From the IMG/VR virus record IMGVR_UViG_3300030518_000005, positions 110,975 through 174,974 of that record: 64,000 nt of DNA; one strand, 5' to 3'. Positions 25,401-34,943 of the stretch are shown in pieces. Below the pieces are notes generated by a model, which saw only the letters and a list, made by a program, of their open reading frames with translations, did no database searches and was not told the origin of the DNA. Made by a program: the position numbers and the translations under genes. The DNA is from a virus. The stretch's first letter is position 1. Every line of letters starts with the position of its first letter.

Positions 25401-28400
25401 GCTCAGGAGTTGATCCATCACCCATGTCAAACCATACAGCTACTGAACCAGCAGGCTCGTAGATATAGAAGTATTTACCAGTCAACGATTGATTTGCTGT
25501 TCCCGTAGAAGTAGTAACAGTAAAGCCAGAAGTGTTAGAGTTACCATTTGCAAGTGCTCCGTTGATCACGTTAGTGATTGTCAACTGAGTTCCAACAACT
25601 CCCACAGTGAAAGCATTATCAAGCGCAATAGCTTGGCTAGTTTTAGTGGCGATTGTAGCAGCTGTATCATTTGTAACAACAGTAGCTACTTTAATGTAAC
25701 GGTTTGTGCCAGCAGCAGGAGCTGCAACACCAGTGTTATTAACGTCATACCATACTGCTACAGATCCTTGAGTATCGTAGATCGTGAAGTATTTTTGGTA
25801 TAGGTTGTCGCTTACATCAGCAACAGTTGTAACGCCATAAGATGTAGGGGTTCCTACAACATCAGCAATTGTAGTAACTGTGCTTGTCTCAGGTGTTCCC
25901 GGAGCAGTAACAGAACCAGTCGGATTAAACACACGTATAGTAGTGCCGCTGATAGCTTGCACATAGAACTGACCGCTGTTGCTAGGCGATACGCCCGAAC
26001 CCGAATTGATAGATAAGACATCCCCAACTTTAACAGTCGAGAAGTTACCTGCAGAGAACGAATAGTCGTAGTAATTTCCTGTGCTCGACGCTCCACTAGG
26101 GAAATTGGTCGAATTGTCAGGATATGGACCGGTTACAGAGATGCGGTCGCCAGCTGATACAGCGATAGGTCGTGCATTTCCCGATCCGAAGATGTAGGTT
26201 AAAGTGCTGTACGAAGGTGTGTTAACGAACGTAGTTGAAGGAGCTTGGTTAACCAATGTAGGATATCCGAGCGCGAACTTCAACTGGTTACCGTTAGGTC
26301 CGTACTGCTGAGCACGAACTATAAGCTGCCCTTGTCCAGAGCCGACGCCACCGCCGTAGTACCAGTTACGGGCCATGAACCATACAGCATAGTCGCTGAA
26401 GTTCGTTCCGTTAACTTCTGTTCCCCAAACTGTAGTGTTTGAGAAGTCGATGCCAGCTTCGTTGTCTGCATCGTATCCTGAGAATTCTGTAGTAGTAGGC
26501 AAGAATGTAGATCCGCCAGAGCCAGCATTTACGCGACCTGTACGAGCCATTTGAATGTCAACAGTTTCGGTAGCTGAATTCTGATCCATTACAACAACGA
26601 TTGAGTCGTCTGTAGTAAATTGGATTGGAGTTACAACTTGAAGCTCATCACCAATGATATGGTCAAGTTGTGTACGAGCTGTACCCTCTTGAGTACCTAC
26701 GTTTCCAGAAGTAGGGAACGCAGCGACAGTACGGAACTGCCCGCGGTTGTTGCCGCCAGTGAATGACAAGTAGTCATCAAAGTCCATAGTCGTAGCATCG
26801 AGGTTAGCATCAACAATCTCACTGTAAGTACCAGTATAGTCTGGTTGATCAGGAACCGAGTTAGCAAGTAACTGACGTTTAACGTCTGTATACGTGTGAC
26901 GGTTCAAGAAGACGTTCTGGTTTGTAGGAGTTGTGATCCTGAAATTAGATACGAGATCTTTTGTCGGTACAGAGTAAGCGATGAGAGGTGGGTTACCTAA
27001 CTCAGCGGTAGGTGTACTTGCAAAGAGCAATGATGCATTCGACACCGCTACGGGAATAGCAATGCTTCCACCGTTCTCAGTAGTCGATGTTAACTTGATA
27101 GCACTAGAGTTATAAACGCTAGCAATAACGTTAATGAGGTCTGTGTTCAACGAATCGATGATGCTTGTGATTGAAGCAACAGGAGGATTGTCAACGTAGA
27201 CGCCGCGCCAAATCTGAGGGAATCCATCAGTTGTGAAAGCAGAGATGTCCAAAGAATCTAAGATAGAGACGTTCGACTGAGGAACCACGTTGATGTTTTG
27301 AACATCAACAAATGAGTCAGTTCCAGCAGTTAGGTGAGGACCTTTAGCATGAATCTTAAAAAGTCCAGCGTTAGCTGAATTTACCCAGCCAGTTGTGCGT
27401 GGAGTCAAGTAGATGAAGTCACCTGGCAGAAGCGCCTCGAATGCTGCAAGAGTTGAAGACATGATTCGCATGTCTGTTCCTGAAGGATTCGTGATAGAGA
27501 TTGTAGCACCAACCAACAGCGTAAGAGCTCGTTGTGTAGTGTATGTAGAGTCAGCTACAACGACCATCTCAGATGGACGACCGTTTGTATCGCTCGATAC
27601 ATTGTAGTTACCAGATGTAGTTGTAGACGACAGCACGAAGCCTTTAGCATCCGTGATACCAGCAGTAACTGTGTCTCCTGCGTTGATGTCGACTACTTGG
27701 AGGTTACCAGTCTGACGGTTCAATTGGAACTGTGAGCTTTGTCCAGTAGAGCTGATTTCGCCGCTAGTGAACCACTTATCAAGATAAGTACCACCGCTTA
27801 CAGAGATTGAAGACGCTGAACCTTGTTGGTTCGACGTGATTAACATAGTCTGTGAAGCAGTTGCTGTAGCGGTAAGACCTGCAAATTTAGTATTGAAGGC
27901 AGCAACGTATTGTGCAAGAGTGAGAGACGCGAAGCTAGAAGCTCCAGCAAAGTCACTCAATGCGAATGTACGATCCTGTGCCGGAGTACCGTCAACAGAG
28001 ATAATGATATCGCCTGGACCAGTGATGTTCCAGTTAGCGAATGCCGCAGTCTCAACCGAAGCGCTCTTCTCTTTTTCGTAGATACGAGTAGAGTTTTTAA
28101 ACAACGAGATGTAGCTATACTGGTTAGTAGGAAACTTCAACAGGTTGTTAATGTAAAGCAAAGTTGAATCAGTCGAGCGTTGTGGAGAAACCTGGATCAA
28201 CTCAGCATCGTATGCTTGAGGATAGATCAGAATGTTTTCTCCATCGTTAGTAAAGCGAGCGCTAAAAGATGTAGCGCGGGCGTTGATAGCAATGATGATC
28301 TCAGAGATAGTTGCTGCCGAGATGTTAGCAAAGTCTGTAGCCAAGAACTGAATGTCTTCCTCAGTGCCATCGACAATTACACGAAGGATTGAACCAACAG

Positions 28401-29532
28401 TAACTGTGAATGGACCCGCCTCAGTGTTGACAACTTGAGGACGTGGAAGTGGGTAGTTAGAGAGCTGCAAGAACTCTTCGGTTCCGTCAGCATTCTTTAA
28501 CAGAGTATCAACCGATTGACCAGTGTACGAGGGCTCGAAGCCGGTACCGTCATCGATATAAAGGATAGAAGGTTCGTTAACAGCGGTTGGCTCAGTGATA
28601 ACTGCTGAAGCAACTTGCTTGTTATCTGTCGAATCCGAAACACCGATTACTGCGTCGATGATCGAAGCAGCAGTACCGCGAGCAAGCGTAGTGCTATAGC
28701 TCTGGATACGGTTACGGAGTTGGACGTCTGTCTCAATGTCAGCACCGTCTGTGAAAGCATTGGTGTTAGATACAGCTGCACCAGCGAATGGCGGAGTATC
28801 AAAAGCAGTAATAGTGTTGATTCCTGCATTGCCTTGTGATCCTGCAACGAGAGCGATAACTTGAACGTTGGTAACGTTCTGCTCACCAGCCGGGATAACA
28901 GCGTCTCTTAATGTGACGTATTGGATCTCAGGGTTCTGGTTGTTGGCAGGGATGCTAACTACCGTACCTGCAGCGATGATGCGATCTGGCTCACCCTGGG
29001 AGTCTACAACGACATCCGAGATCAGATGGTCGCGTTGCAACGCAGAGCCCAGATTGATCTGAGAATACGTAGCGTACTGAGTGATAGAAGAATAAGGGAT
29101 CGGACCTTCAAAAGACTGAGTACCACGGCCGATATACAAGGTTCCAGATGGGGCCCAGCCAGTCGTGCTGTTTACGAAGAGAGTAGTCTGTCCAGAAATA
29201 GGGGCTGGCTTAATTACGTAGAGGCCAGTCGAGATCTTAGTGATGTTCGTGTTTGTGATGGTGACGTTACCAGAAGCCTTAATGGCAGCATAACGGGTTA
29301 AACCATAGTCACCGGCACGGGCATCAAGGTCACTGTTCTGTACGGCATCGATATTAAGAAGCTCTAAAACGTTGAGGATCGCAGCATTGTTCTCGAAGTC
29401 GTTAGCAGCTGCAGCTTCAAGCAAAGTAAGTAATACTGAGCCTGCGTTTAAGTCATTGAGAGGAGTTTCCGCTAAGATCGTGCGGATCATGTCTCCAAGA
29501 ATTTGATTAAAGCTCTTAATTTGAATAGCCAT
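22453..29532 (-). CDS. Giant baseplate J-like protein
   Basis: 2359 residues. The first ~100 residues (NDLNAGSVLLTLLEAAAANDFENNAAILNVLELLNIDAV) match the start of baseplate wedge J/gp6-type proteins. The last ~90 (VNDITIAINVTTSNGVNLGDITNNIKSVIINYVQGLGVG) match their end. Usual family members are about 300-650 residues, so roughly 1700 residues of beta-rich repeats are inserted. The protein is expected to ring the baseplate and control sheath contraction. The start follows AGGGTAACC, and a TAAAAT box lies 9 nt upstream. Confidence 0.82.
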   Translation of the reverse strand: MAIQIKSFNQILGDMIRTILAETPLNDLNAGSVLLTLLEAAAANDFENNAAILNVLELLNIDAVQNSDLDARAGDYGLTRYAAIKASGNVTITNTNITKISTGLYVIKPAPISGQTTLFVNSTTGWAPSGTLYIGRGTQSFEGPIPYSSITQYATYSQINLGSALQRDHLISDVVVDSQGEPDRIIAAGTVVSIPANNQNPEIQYVTLRDAVIPAGEQNVTNVQVIALVAGSQGNAGINTITAFDTPPFAGAAVSNTNAFTDGADIETDVQLRNRIQSYSTTLARGTAASIIDAVIGVSDSTDNKQVASAVITEPTAVNEPSILYIDDGTGFEPSYTGQSVDTLLKNADGTEEFLQLSNYPLPRPQVVNTEAGPFTVTVGSILRVIVDGTEEDIQFLATDFANISAATISEIIIAINARATSFSARFTNDGENILIYPQAYDAELIQVSPQRSTDSTLLYINNLLKFPTNQYSYISLFKNSTRIYEKEKSASVETAAFANWNITGPGDIIISVDGTPAQDRTFALSDFAGASSFASLTLAQYVAAFNTKFAGLTATATASQTMLITSNQQGSASSISVSGGTYLDKWFTSGEISSTGQSSQFQLNRQTGNLQVVDINAGDTVTAGITDAKGFVLSSTTTSGNYNVSSDTNGRPSEMVVVADSTYTTQRALTLLVGATISITNPSGTDMRIMSSTLAAFEALLPGDFIYLTPRTTGWVNSANAGLFKIHAKGPHLTAGTDSFVDVQNINVVPQSNVSILDSLDISAFTTDGFPQIWRGVYVDNPPVASITSIIDSLNTDLINVIASVYNSSAIKLTSTTENGGSIAIPVAVSNASLLFASTPTAELGNPPLIAYSVPTKDLVSNFRITTPTNQNVFLNRHTYTDVKRQLLANSVPDQPDYTGTYSEIVDANLDATTMDFDDYLSFTGGNNRGQFRTVAAFPTSGNVGTQEGTARTQLDHIIGDELQVVTPIQFTTDDSIVVVMDQNSATETVDIQMARTGRVNAGSGGSTFLPTTTEFSGYDADNEAGIDFSNTTVWGTEVNGTNFSDYAVWFMARNWYYGGGVGSGQGQLIVRAQQYGPNGNQLKFALGYPTLVNQAPSTTFVNTPSYSTLTYIFGSGNARPIAVSAGDRISVTGPYPDNSTNFPSGASSTGNYYDYSFSAGNFSTVKVGDVLSINSGSGVSPSNSGQFYVQAISGTTIRVFNPTGSVTAPGTPETSTVTTIADVVGTPTSYGVTTVADVSDNLYQKYFTIYDTQGSVAVWYDVNNTGVAAPAAGTNRYIKVATVVTNDTAATIATKTSQAIALDNAFTVGVVGTQLTITNVINGALANGNSNTSGFTVTTSTGTANQSLTGKYFYIYEPAGSVAVWFDMGDGSTPEPFHGANRSIEVTGAPYGASAATVAAAIVQVVNPDVSFRATASGNAVTITSTSDGALPASTAGTSGFTVSSVAGTLTTAELVTNPNGLSIFPLSGNDVATIASTVNAGTIMTLTPVGSTALTINKATAEEDYTYSGNATALAYGHNPTNSATRGSVGMYDGVAYCKSFSNSNPNFTLKAALVLEGVSSAYDMATAPNYNDANLGEYFKLIPTSVKNIYHHFTQKALSQLPIIADLTITNDRKRIQIDSMQLGSAGAIEVIGGNANASVAYINSEAEDTTDNTGEYLLVKIPAFPDTFSSGDYVTLTNDAGVNRLNRLQATDTIDVTLPSSGFAAYNYNPKVINVASSSVFTIADVSGSYGRPAGYVWRWTHGGGLTFAAVNAGDILFAFGATLPWAQGNKVQSSGDGNIAGFPIIFVNDGANYIDVINPLGKAMGSTAVGTGNTIQICPTPAVRWTLSHAAWVPTGSIIGNGTTASFIATAPVRLNTGDMVSIQDSNNIPDGTYGPVTVTGTTTFSFAYASAAFSEAQTGASVLKSGLVPTRYKVEKLGFNNMIRIHRYDGQSPRFTDCGVAVDDYMVIGGSTFASNNNGTFRVQAVDNDSIIIVNATGTDELNTTTLFNNKGYEAAWISNTDYVTGIPGTFKDVVVGQWVKQAQDPDSYYLQVVSINGSAATATQINLGGNYEGSTTSAPGVSYDELNNYNTGIYLQAIDDIIFYEGDAVVAADTLSVQNLVDPNWFNVGNIGVFTIAAFGTDGTTYKPYVRVANGNGVAETARELAVSPTGFYITESLLNKFYTTRLITHSVMDDATTTLRSLYMVPDNRSYKFSNANNTSVTHSGKLGFSTDVTTGIDGYLYYTGLLQTVQRIVDGYEPDAVTYPGRRAVGGLIETLPPLVNDITIAINVTTSNGVNLGDITNNIKSVIINYVQGLGVGTDVILSEIIAQVMGIKGVAAVTFTNPTPSTERITIASNTRANISADNIGIA

Positions 29533-29564
29533 GGTTACCCTATTTTACTACGTAAACTGACAGG

Positions 29565-31169
29565 TTATAGGTTATTCACTGAGAAACTAATAGGTAGGAT
29601 CCTACTGCCGCCAGCTAATCTCACTGTCATCTGAATTGTTATAGCTGCGGGAACTGTGCCAGTCGTGTTGGTGACTGCATAATTGACATCCAGCGTCTCG
29701 ATACGATCAAATCTTGAGTCAGCCGCTATTTGGTTAGTGAGCGACTGAGTAATCAGATCCTTGATTCCGTCAATGTTGGCGTTGGTCTTACCGACCACGT
29801 TTACCAGACCAAAAGTTGGATGGTAGCGTAAAGACCCCAATTCAGTGACAATTTTGAGCTTGATAGCCTGGATAGCATTCTGCAATCCGTAGCTTAGGCT
29901 CAGGTCTCCGTTGGTGGTGAAATTCAACTCGCCATTGTCGTCAATGAGCAAGTCGATCTTTGCGCGCTTCTCGTCAGCAGCACTCTTTGCCAAGAACCAA
30001 GGAACTTCATCATTCCGTTGATCTGGCAGGTTCTGCGTCGATGGGATCATGACGAAGAAGGCGCTGTTGATAGTGTTAGCCTGGTAGACGCGGATAGCCG
30101 CATTCCCAGCTAACTGATAGATATTTAAGTTAGCCGCACCATCCAACTCCAAGATGATCTCTCCTGAGACCGGTACTTGACGGATGTTCGTGATTGTTCT
30201 TTGGTCTGGCACAACTTGAGTGCTAGAGGACAAGAAGATGGGCTGATTGATATAAAGCTTATTGATGTTGTAGTTGCCAGAGCTGTCTGTCTCTGCCAAG
30301 TTAATCTGTGATCCGTTACCGTTAGCGAGTAAAGGAATTAGCTGACCGACCTCATCAATGTAGGGCGGTTTCAAGCCGTTAGCAATAGCAATGTCGATCC
30401 ATTTGTTAGGATCGCCTAAGTAGCGGTTAGCTAGACTCTCAAGAGTCTCTCCATAGTTGATCTTGACTAAGGTACCAGACTTATATGAACCAATGTTCAC
30501 ATCTGGGTTATTAGCATTAGCACGAGCTAAAGCAAAGCGATCAATCGAAGCATCCACTGCAAACAAGTTAGCAAGGATGAAGTTAATTGTCTTGATAGAT
30601 CCTTGAAGAGTTAACAAGTAGTTCTCTTCAGTGATGCCGGCAACAATTTGTGCAGTCTGTGCACTTCTGTTGTAGGTCATATTATAGGTAGCATCAGTGA
30701 GACCGTACTGATCTGTAATCACATCTCTGTAAGCCGTGATTGTCGTCTTATAGTTTACAAAGTCGTTCTTAGAGAATGCACCAACGCGAACCTTCTCGTT
30801 TGTAACGAGGGTTGTCTCTTGATTTGTCAAGTTGATGGCGCTGATCTGAACGTTATCGAAGATCGTATAGTACTGATAGAAGACGCTGCCATCTGCAAAC
30901 GGATTAGTCGTTCCGGCACTGACCTGTTGAGCAGAGATGAAGCTTGAGAAGTCATTAATCTGCTGATTCAAAAAATCAGGATTTGAGTACCGAGAAGAAC
31001 TATTGATAATGTTCTGTTTAATGAAATCCCAGTTGTCACGGAAATATGGCCAACGAAGCGGGATTACTGAAGGAATATCAGATAGATATAGGGTATCACC
31101 CGTTCTGGTTTTAAGCCAGAGGTTGACATCCGCAATACCTTGATATGAGTCCTTTAGTGTAGCAGCCAT
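29565..31169 (-). CDS. Baseplate wedge protein: LysM domain fused to gp25-like domain
   Basis: 534 residues. A LysM domain is visible at about 230-268 (INYGETLESLANRYLGDPNKW). A C-terminal gp25/GpW-like domain spans about 395-534 (NGDLSLSYGLQNAIQAIKLKIVTELGSLRYHPTFG). gp25-type proteins are core wedge components that nucleate the sheath; in most phages they are separate ~130-residue proteins. The ATG directly follows the upstream TAA, with GGAAGA as ribosome-binding site. Confidence 0.85.
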   Translation of the reverse strand: MAATLKDSYQGIADVNLWLKTRTGDTLYLSDIPSVIPLRWPYFRDNWDFIKQNIINSSSRYSNPDFLNQQINDFSSFISAQQVSAGTTNPFADGSVFYQYYTIFDNVQISAINLTNQETTLVTNEKVRVGAFSKNDFVNYKTTITAYRDVITDQYGLTDATYNMTYNRSAQTAQIVAGITEENYLLTLQGSIKTINFILANLFAVDASIDRFALARANANNPDVNIGSYKSGTLVKINYGETLESLANRYLGDPNKWIDIAIANGLKPPYIDEVGQLIPLLANGNGSQINLAETDSSGNYNINKLYINQPIFLSSSTQVVPDQRTITNIRQVPVSGEIILELDGAANLNIYQLAGNAAIRVYQANTINSAFFVMIPSTQNLPDQRNDEVPWFLAKSAADEKRAKIDLLIDDNGELNFTTNGDLSLSYGLQNAIQAIKLKIVTELGSLRYHPTFGLVNVVGKTNANIDGIKDLITQSLTNQIAADSRFDRIETLDVNYAVTNTTGTVPAAITIQMTVRLAGGSRILPISFSVNNL

Positions 31170-32120
31170 TTATCTTCCTAATACGCTAATTCCGCCAACG
31201 GCAGAACCAATGATTGACTTAACGCCAGACGACAAGCTCTTAATGTCTCCAAGAAGAGATGACGAGTTAACGCCGTTAAGACCAAGATCCTTCAGACGCT
31301 GAGTTAAATCCTCGTCGATCGGACTTGTGATAGGGCGCAAGTTGTAGGCGCGAAGCTGAATCGAGTAATAGTAAAGCATAGGATCTTGAACAGATCTACG
31401 CAATACAAAGTTGCGAACTACGACATCGTACTGATTGTTATCTTTATAGTTAAAGAAAGTCAGCGGATGCGAAGTGCGCTTCGTATTCGAGTAAGCACCA
31501 GTCGTATCCTTCTTATACTGAAGTAAGAAGCGATAAAGGTTGTGGAAGGCAACATAACCGCTGTTATCAGAGTAAACACCGGCTTTTGGCTTTGGTGCAC
31601 CTTGAAGAAGGTCAGTAGCTTTGTTGGCGATCTGATTCACTGCGCCTAGAGTCTTTGAAAAGAATCCACCGAGCGAGATACCTTGAGCAACAGAGAACGC
31701 AGTACGTCCCTTTGTCTGGAGAGCGCCATAGAGGTTTCCACCTGGCTCACCAACACCTGGCTCAACAAATTTTGGAGCCATACCAGTTGTTCCTTCAATT
31801 GTGATGTCGTAGTAGCGAACATCAGAGTGCTCTTCTACAGTTCCATACAAGGTAGGAATAACGTTGGTTGCGAAATTAGTAGTGATGTTTAAATTGCTTG
31901 GGCTAATAGGCAAGAACATGGTGAACACACCACCGTCTCGGTTAGTAGCTTTGAATCCGTATGGTTTTGCGGTATACCAGTTCTGGGACTCGATATCATA
32001 GATCAAGTCCATAGCAGCTTCGAGACCTGCTGCCGCAGCCGTAGAGTTCACCTGATTTTGAACAGGGGTTTCTTTGGGCTTATTTAATCCGCTGAGTAAA
32101 TCTGTAACACTAAATGCCAT
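31170..32120 (-). CDS. Tail/baseplate adaptor protein (LysM-protein-partner type)
   Basis: 316 residues. The block FTMFLPISPSNLNITTNFATNVIPTLYGTVEEHSDVRYYDITIEG resembles the start of hub-to-tube adaptor proteins found near LysM baseplate proteins (XkdP/gp53 region). It is followed by a central Gly/Ala-rich linker and a C-terminal domain with YYYSIQLRAYNLRPI. It lies between spike and gp25-like genes. The ATG is 6 nt after TATAAT without a ribosome-binding site. Confidence 0.65.
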   Translation of the reverse strand: MAFSVTDLLSGLNKPKETPVQNQVNSTAAAAGLEAAMDLIYDIESQNWYTAKPYGFKATNRDGGVFTMFLPISPSNLNITTNFATNVIPTLYGTVEEHSDVRYYDITIEGTTGMAPKFVEPGVGEPGGNLYGALQTKGRTAFSVAQGISLGGFFSKTLGAVNQIANKATDLLQGAPKPKAGVYSDNSGYVAFHNLYRFLLQYKKDTTGAYSNTKRTSHPLTFFNYKDNNQYDVVVRNFVLRRSVQDPMLYYYSIQLRAYNLRPITSPIDEDLTQRLKDLGLNGVNSSSLLGDIKSLSSGVKSIIGSAVGGISVLGR

Positions 32121-32126
32121 GAGTCA

Positions 32127-32132
32127 ATTATA
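32127..32132 (-). promoter_or_regulatory. TATAAT box 6 nt before the adaptor ATG
   Basis: GCTATATAAT, six bases (TGACTC), ATG. A promoter inside the baseplate operon. Confidence 0.5.
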
Positions 32133-32144
32133 TAGCAACCTAAG

Positions 32145-33152
32145 TTAAAAGCTGCCAGTGATCTCCTTAATCTTGGTCTGGACTGCTGCAACCCCCGACC
32201 ACTCGGGAGAGGTCATAAGGGCATTACAAGGTCCAACTGGGGAGATAGCGATCAGTTTACCAATCGCATCAATGAGTTGCGAGAGCTGGTCAAGGAGCTC
32301 AATACCGTCTGTGCCGATTGCAACCTTAGGGCTCTTCACTTTAGCAGACGTAGTAGCGCTCATAGAGTACTGCTGTGTGGACGCAGTAATGCTGGTATCT
32401 GAAACGATATTGGTAACTTTAGCTTTTAGGTCAACTTGCTCAGGAGCCTTAGTAAACAATAGCGAGACCTTACCAGAGTTGATAGCTACTGTTCCAGCAG
32501 CCTTATCTATTCTAAGATTCTGGAAGCCTATGTTCTGGCTGTTATCATTCACTTCGAATGAGCCTGTCTTGTCAAACTTATAGAATGATGTGCCCACTGT
32601 TGTATCGTAGGTCGGAGCAGGAAGAGCAGATGCAGGAGCGTTGTCGAGCATATCGATGTTCGTAGGAATACCCTTGAACGTAACTGTATACTCACCATCC
32701 TGATTGATCAGGGTTTCAATCCCATTGAATTCAGATGCGAATTGTGGTCCATTGTCAATGTCTATGACTGACGTGCGTGCTGGATGTGTGAGGCATCCTA
32801 GGATGATGCCGTCTCGTGCTTGTCCATTTAATAGGGCAATAAGAACGACGTCACCAGCCTTAGCTGCGAAGTTAGAAGTAGGATCTGGTTTGTCATCGAA
32901 CTTGTAGCCATGCATGACGGTATCTTCGTAGTTGAAGACGCCACCAAATTTACGCATTAGGCGACAGTTGAGTTCAATACCATCGTTAGCATCGCGAAGC
33001 TCAGCTAGATAGCGCAGATCGCCTGTATTCCCATCGCGATACACCTTCTTGATGATCCCGATACGAATAGAATTGTCTTTTCTGCTGAATGCAGAGAAGT
33101 CACTAGAGTTCTGCCAAATACTACTATCCTTAACAATTCCAAATGAATCCAT
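32145..33152 (-). CDS. Baseplate spike / assembly protein V-like (OB-fold)
   Basis: 335 residues. The segment AKAGDVVLIALLNGQARDGIILGCL is the signature strand-turn of the gpV/gp5/VgrG OB-fold. It is followed by a repetitive beta region (INSGKVSLLFTKAPEQVDLKAKVTNIVSDTSITA), as in spike helices. The protein would form the central trimeric membrane-puncturing spike. The start is a TAATG overlap with the hub gene. Confidence 0.82.
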   Translation of the reverse strand: MDSFGIVKDSSIWQNSSDFSAFSRKDNSIRIGIIKKVYRDGNTGDLRYLAELRDANDGIELNCRLMRKFGGVFNYEDTVMHGYKFDDKPDPTSNFAAKAGDVVLIALLNGQARDGIILGCLTHPARTSVIDIDNGPQFASEFNGIETLINQDGEYTVTFKGIPTNIDMLDNAPASALPAPTYDTTVGTSFYKFDKTGSFEVNDNSQNIGFQNLRIDKAAGTVAINSGKVSLLFTKAPEQVDLKAKVTNIVSDTSITASTQQYSMSATTSAKVKSPKVAIGTDGIELLDQLSQLIDAIGKLIAISPVGPCNALMTSPEWSGVAAVQTKIKEITGSF

Positions 33153-34921
33153 TATGTGCCTGCCAGCTTAGTTCCATCTGGATCCGAAGAGTCCGATGAA
33201 CTAATAACGTTCTGCGTGTTTGTTTCACGATGGCCCTGAGTTACACCATCAGCAAGCTTATCGAGTGGTCCGTCGCCAAGAGCAACGTTATCGCCGTCGA
33301 CGATAATTCCACGAACGAATTGAATAGTAGTAGTGTAAGAGCGAGCGCCATCTCCGCCAACTGTGAAGTTGTGGGAAACGCTCTCAACCTGAGCAAGAAC
33401 ATACCAGTCATCATTGCTGGCATCGTCAGCGATGTCAACAGTGAGGTTGGGTGTAACACTTAATAACTCAGTTGGAACACGAATGTTATCGCCTACAGCA
33501 ATATAGTCAGTGGTTCCATACATCACCATGGTGCCATTCAGCATGCGGTGAGTATTGAAGTACCATTCACGAAGAAGAAGAACCCACTTTTGAAGCTGGT
33601 CCCAATCCACGTTGATATCTGTAGTGTTTCCGCCTGCTTTATTAGTAGCTGACGGGAATTGCTTAGTCTCAAGGATCAGAGGGCGGAAACCTTCTCGCTC
33701 AAATGCTTGTGCGTCGAAAGCTTGGCTCTTCTGCTTGTACCAGTTAGCGATAACGTTAAAATCTTGGAAGTTAGGTTTAACCTCAATGAAGTTAAATTTA
33801 TCGCGCCAGTTTGTTCCTGCGTTAATACTCATTACTGTAACAGGATCAATGTCGTGTAACTTGACATACTGGAAGTAGCTGAGTGGACCATCGCCCGCTC
33901 CGCCCTCTGAGTCAAAACCTCGGAAAGAAAATGGCTTAATCCGATTGTAGATAGTGAGCTGAAGCGAGTTATTACTCGGATCATCTCCGCCAACCCATGC
34001 CATCTCAGGATACATCTCGTTTAAAACTGGATTGCTATTGTCCATTAACACTTGCCAGAAAGTATGTTGTCCTTGTAGTGTGAAAGGATCAATATATCCC
34101 TTAGCTTCATTAGTCGGAAGATAAGTATCGTTGTCAATTAGCTTACCACTAGTCAGAGTGAGGTTGTCGTTAATCTTAACGCTGTCAGATGGGTCACCAT
34201 CTGAATCAACGAAGTTAAAGTACTGGACCATCTCCTTAGGCATATTAAAACTATATAAAGAGGCAGCCAGACGATTGATATCGACTCCTGCCTTCATTAA
34301 CCCGCCAGCTGACTTGCCGAACAGGCCGATTAGAGCTGTGAGATTTTCATCCACGTTAAAGCTCTTTGGTGTTCCGTCATTTCCGAACAACAGGTTACGG
34401 AGTGCGACAGCAATAGCATTACCCTGAGACTTAGGGTCATCAGAAGAAGCAATCAAGTTGTCGACGTAAAGGATATTATTAAAGATATGGCACCAGTCAA
34501 CACCGGCGACATAGAAACGTGTTTGACGCGCCCCATCATCTCCGACGGTTACTTCAGTGCGGACCGACTCAATCTTGCCGATCATTTTTACCTGGCTCTT
34601 ATTTGCCGATTTCAAATCGTCCTGTGTAATAGGATCATTAGACATGAGGATGGCAAGCCAGCTTCCTGCAGTGAGCGTACTCACCCAGTCTTTAGTAGGC
34701 GCAAGAACAATCTGAAACGATCCCTCTGGTTGGCCTTTAGATTTAGAAGTGGAAATAGAAATGCAAGAGAGTGTACTAATAATAGTCGGCTCTACACCAG
34801 TAAGGTCATCGACTCCAGAACTCTCTGGTGAACTAGTCATTCCTTCTGTGCCGATACGATCAATGTAGTTCCAAACTAGAACTGCGGCATGTGGTGTCTT
34901 GATTGCATAATTGCTGGCCAT
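33152..34921 (-). CDS. Baseplate hub protein (gpD/gp27-like)
   Basis: 589 residues, placed between tape measure and spike as hub genes usually are. Features include FQIVLAPTKDW, SWLAILMSND and a region with IGKIESVRTEVTVGDDGARQTRFYVAGVDW, typical of hub proteins of the phage late control D group. Near the C-terminus VESVSHNFTVGGDGARSYTTTIQFVRG is the family's closing strand. The ATG is 6 nt after TAAAAT. Confidence 0.8.
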   Translation of the reverse strand: MASNYAIKTPHAAVLVWNYIDRIGTEGMTSSPESSGVDDLTGVEPTIISTLSCISISTSKSKGQPEGSFQIVLAPTKDWVSTLTAGSWLAILMSNDPITQDDLKSANKSQVKMIGKIESVRTEVTVGDDGARQTRFYVAGVDWCHIFNNILYVDNLIASSDDPKSQGNAIAVALRNLLFGNDGTPKSFNVDENLTALIGLFGKSAGGLMKAGVDINRLAASLYSFNMPKEMVQYFNFVDSDGDPSDSVKINDNLTLTSGKLIDNDTYLPTNEAKGYIDPFTLQGQHTFWQVLMDNSNPVLNEMYPEMAWVGGDDPSNNSLQLTIYNRIKPFSFRGFDSEGGAGDGPLSYFQYVKLHDIDPVTVMSINAGTNWRDKFNFIEVKPNFQDFNVIANWYKQKSQAFDAQAFEREGFRPLILETKQFPSATNKAGGNTTDINVDWDQLQKWVLLLREWYFNTHRMLNGTMVMYGTTDYIAVGDNIRVPTELLSVTPNLTVDIADDASNDDWYVLAQVESVSHNFTVGGDGARSYTTTIQFVRGIIVDGDNVALGDGPLDKLADGVTQGHRETNTQNVISSSDSSDPDGTKLAGT

Positions 34922-34927
34922 AAGCTT

Positions 34928-34933
34928 ATTTTA
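34928..34933 (-). promoter_or_regulatory. TAAAAT box 6 nt before the hub ATG
   Basis: AAGGTAAAAT, six bases (AAGCTT), ATG: a one-base variant of the series at the standard distance. Confidence 0.4.
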
Positions 34934-34943
34934 CCTTCTCCAC

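Noticed and set aside
15533-29301. Many plus-strand ORFs of 60-200 codons opposite the long tail genes
   Set aside because: They are antisense to long, clearly coding minus-strand genes, lack ribosome-binding sites and have compositions expected from antisense of Thr/Ala/Ser-rich genes.
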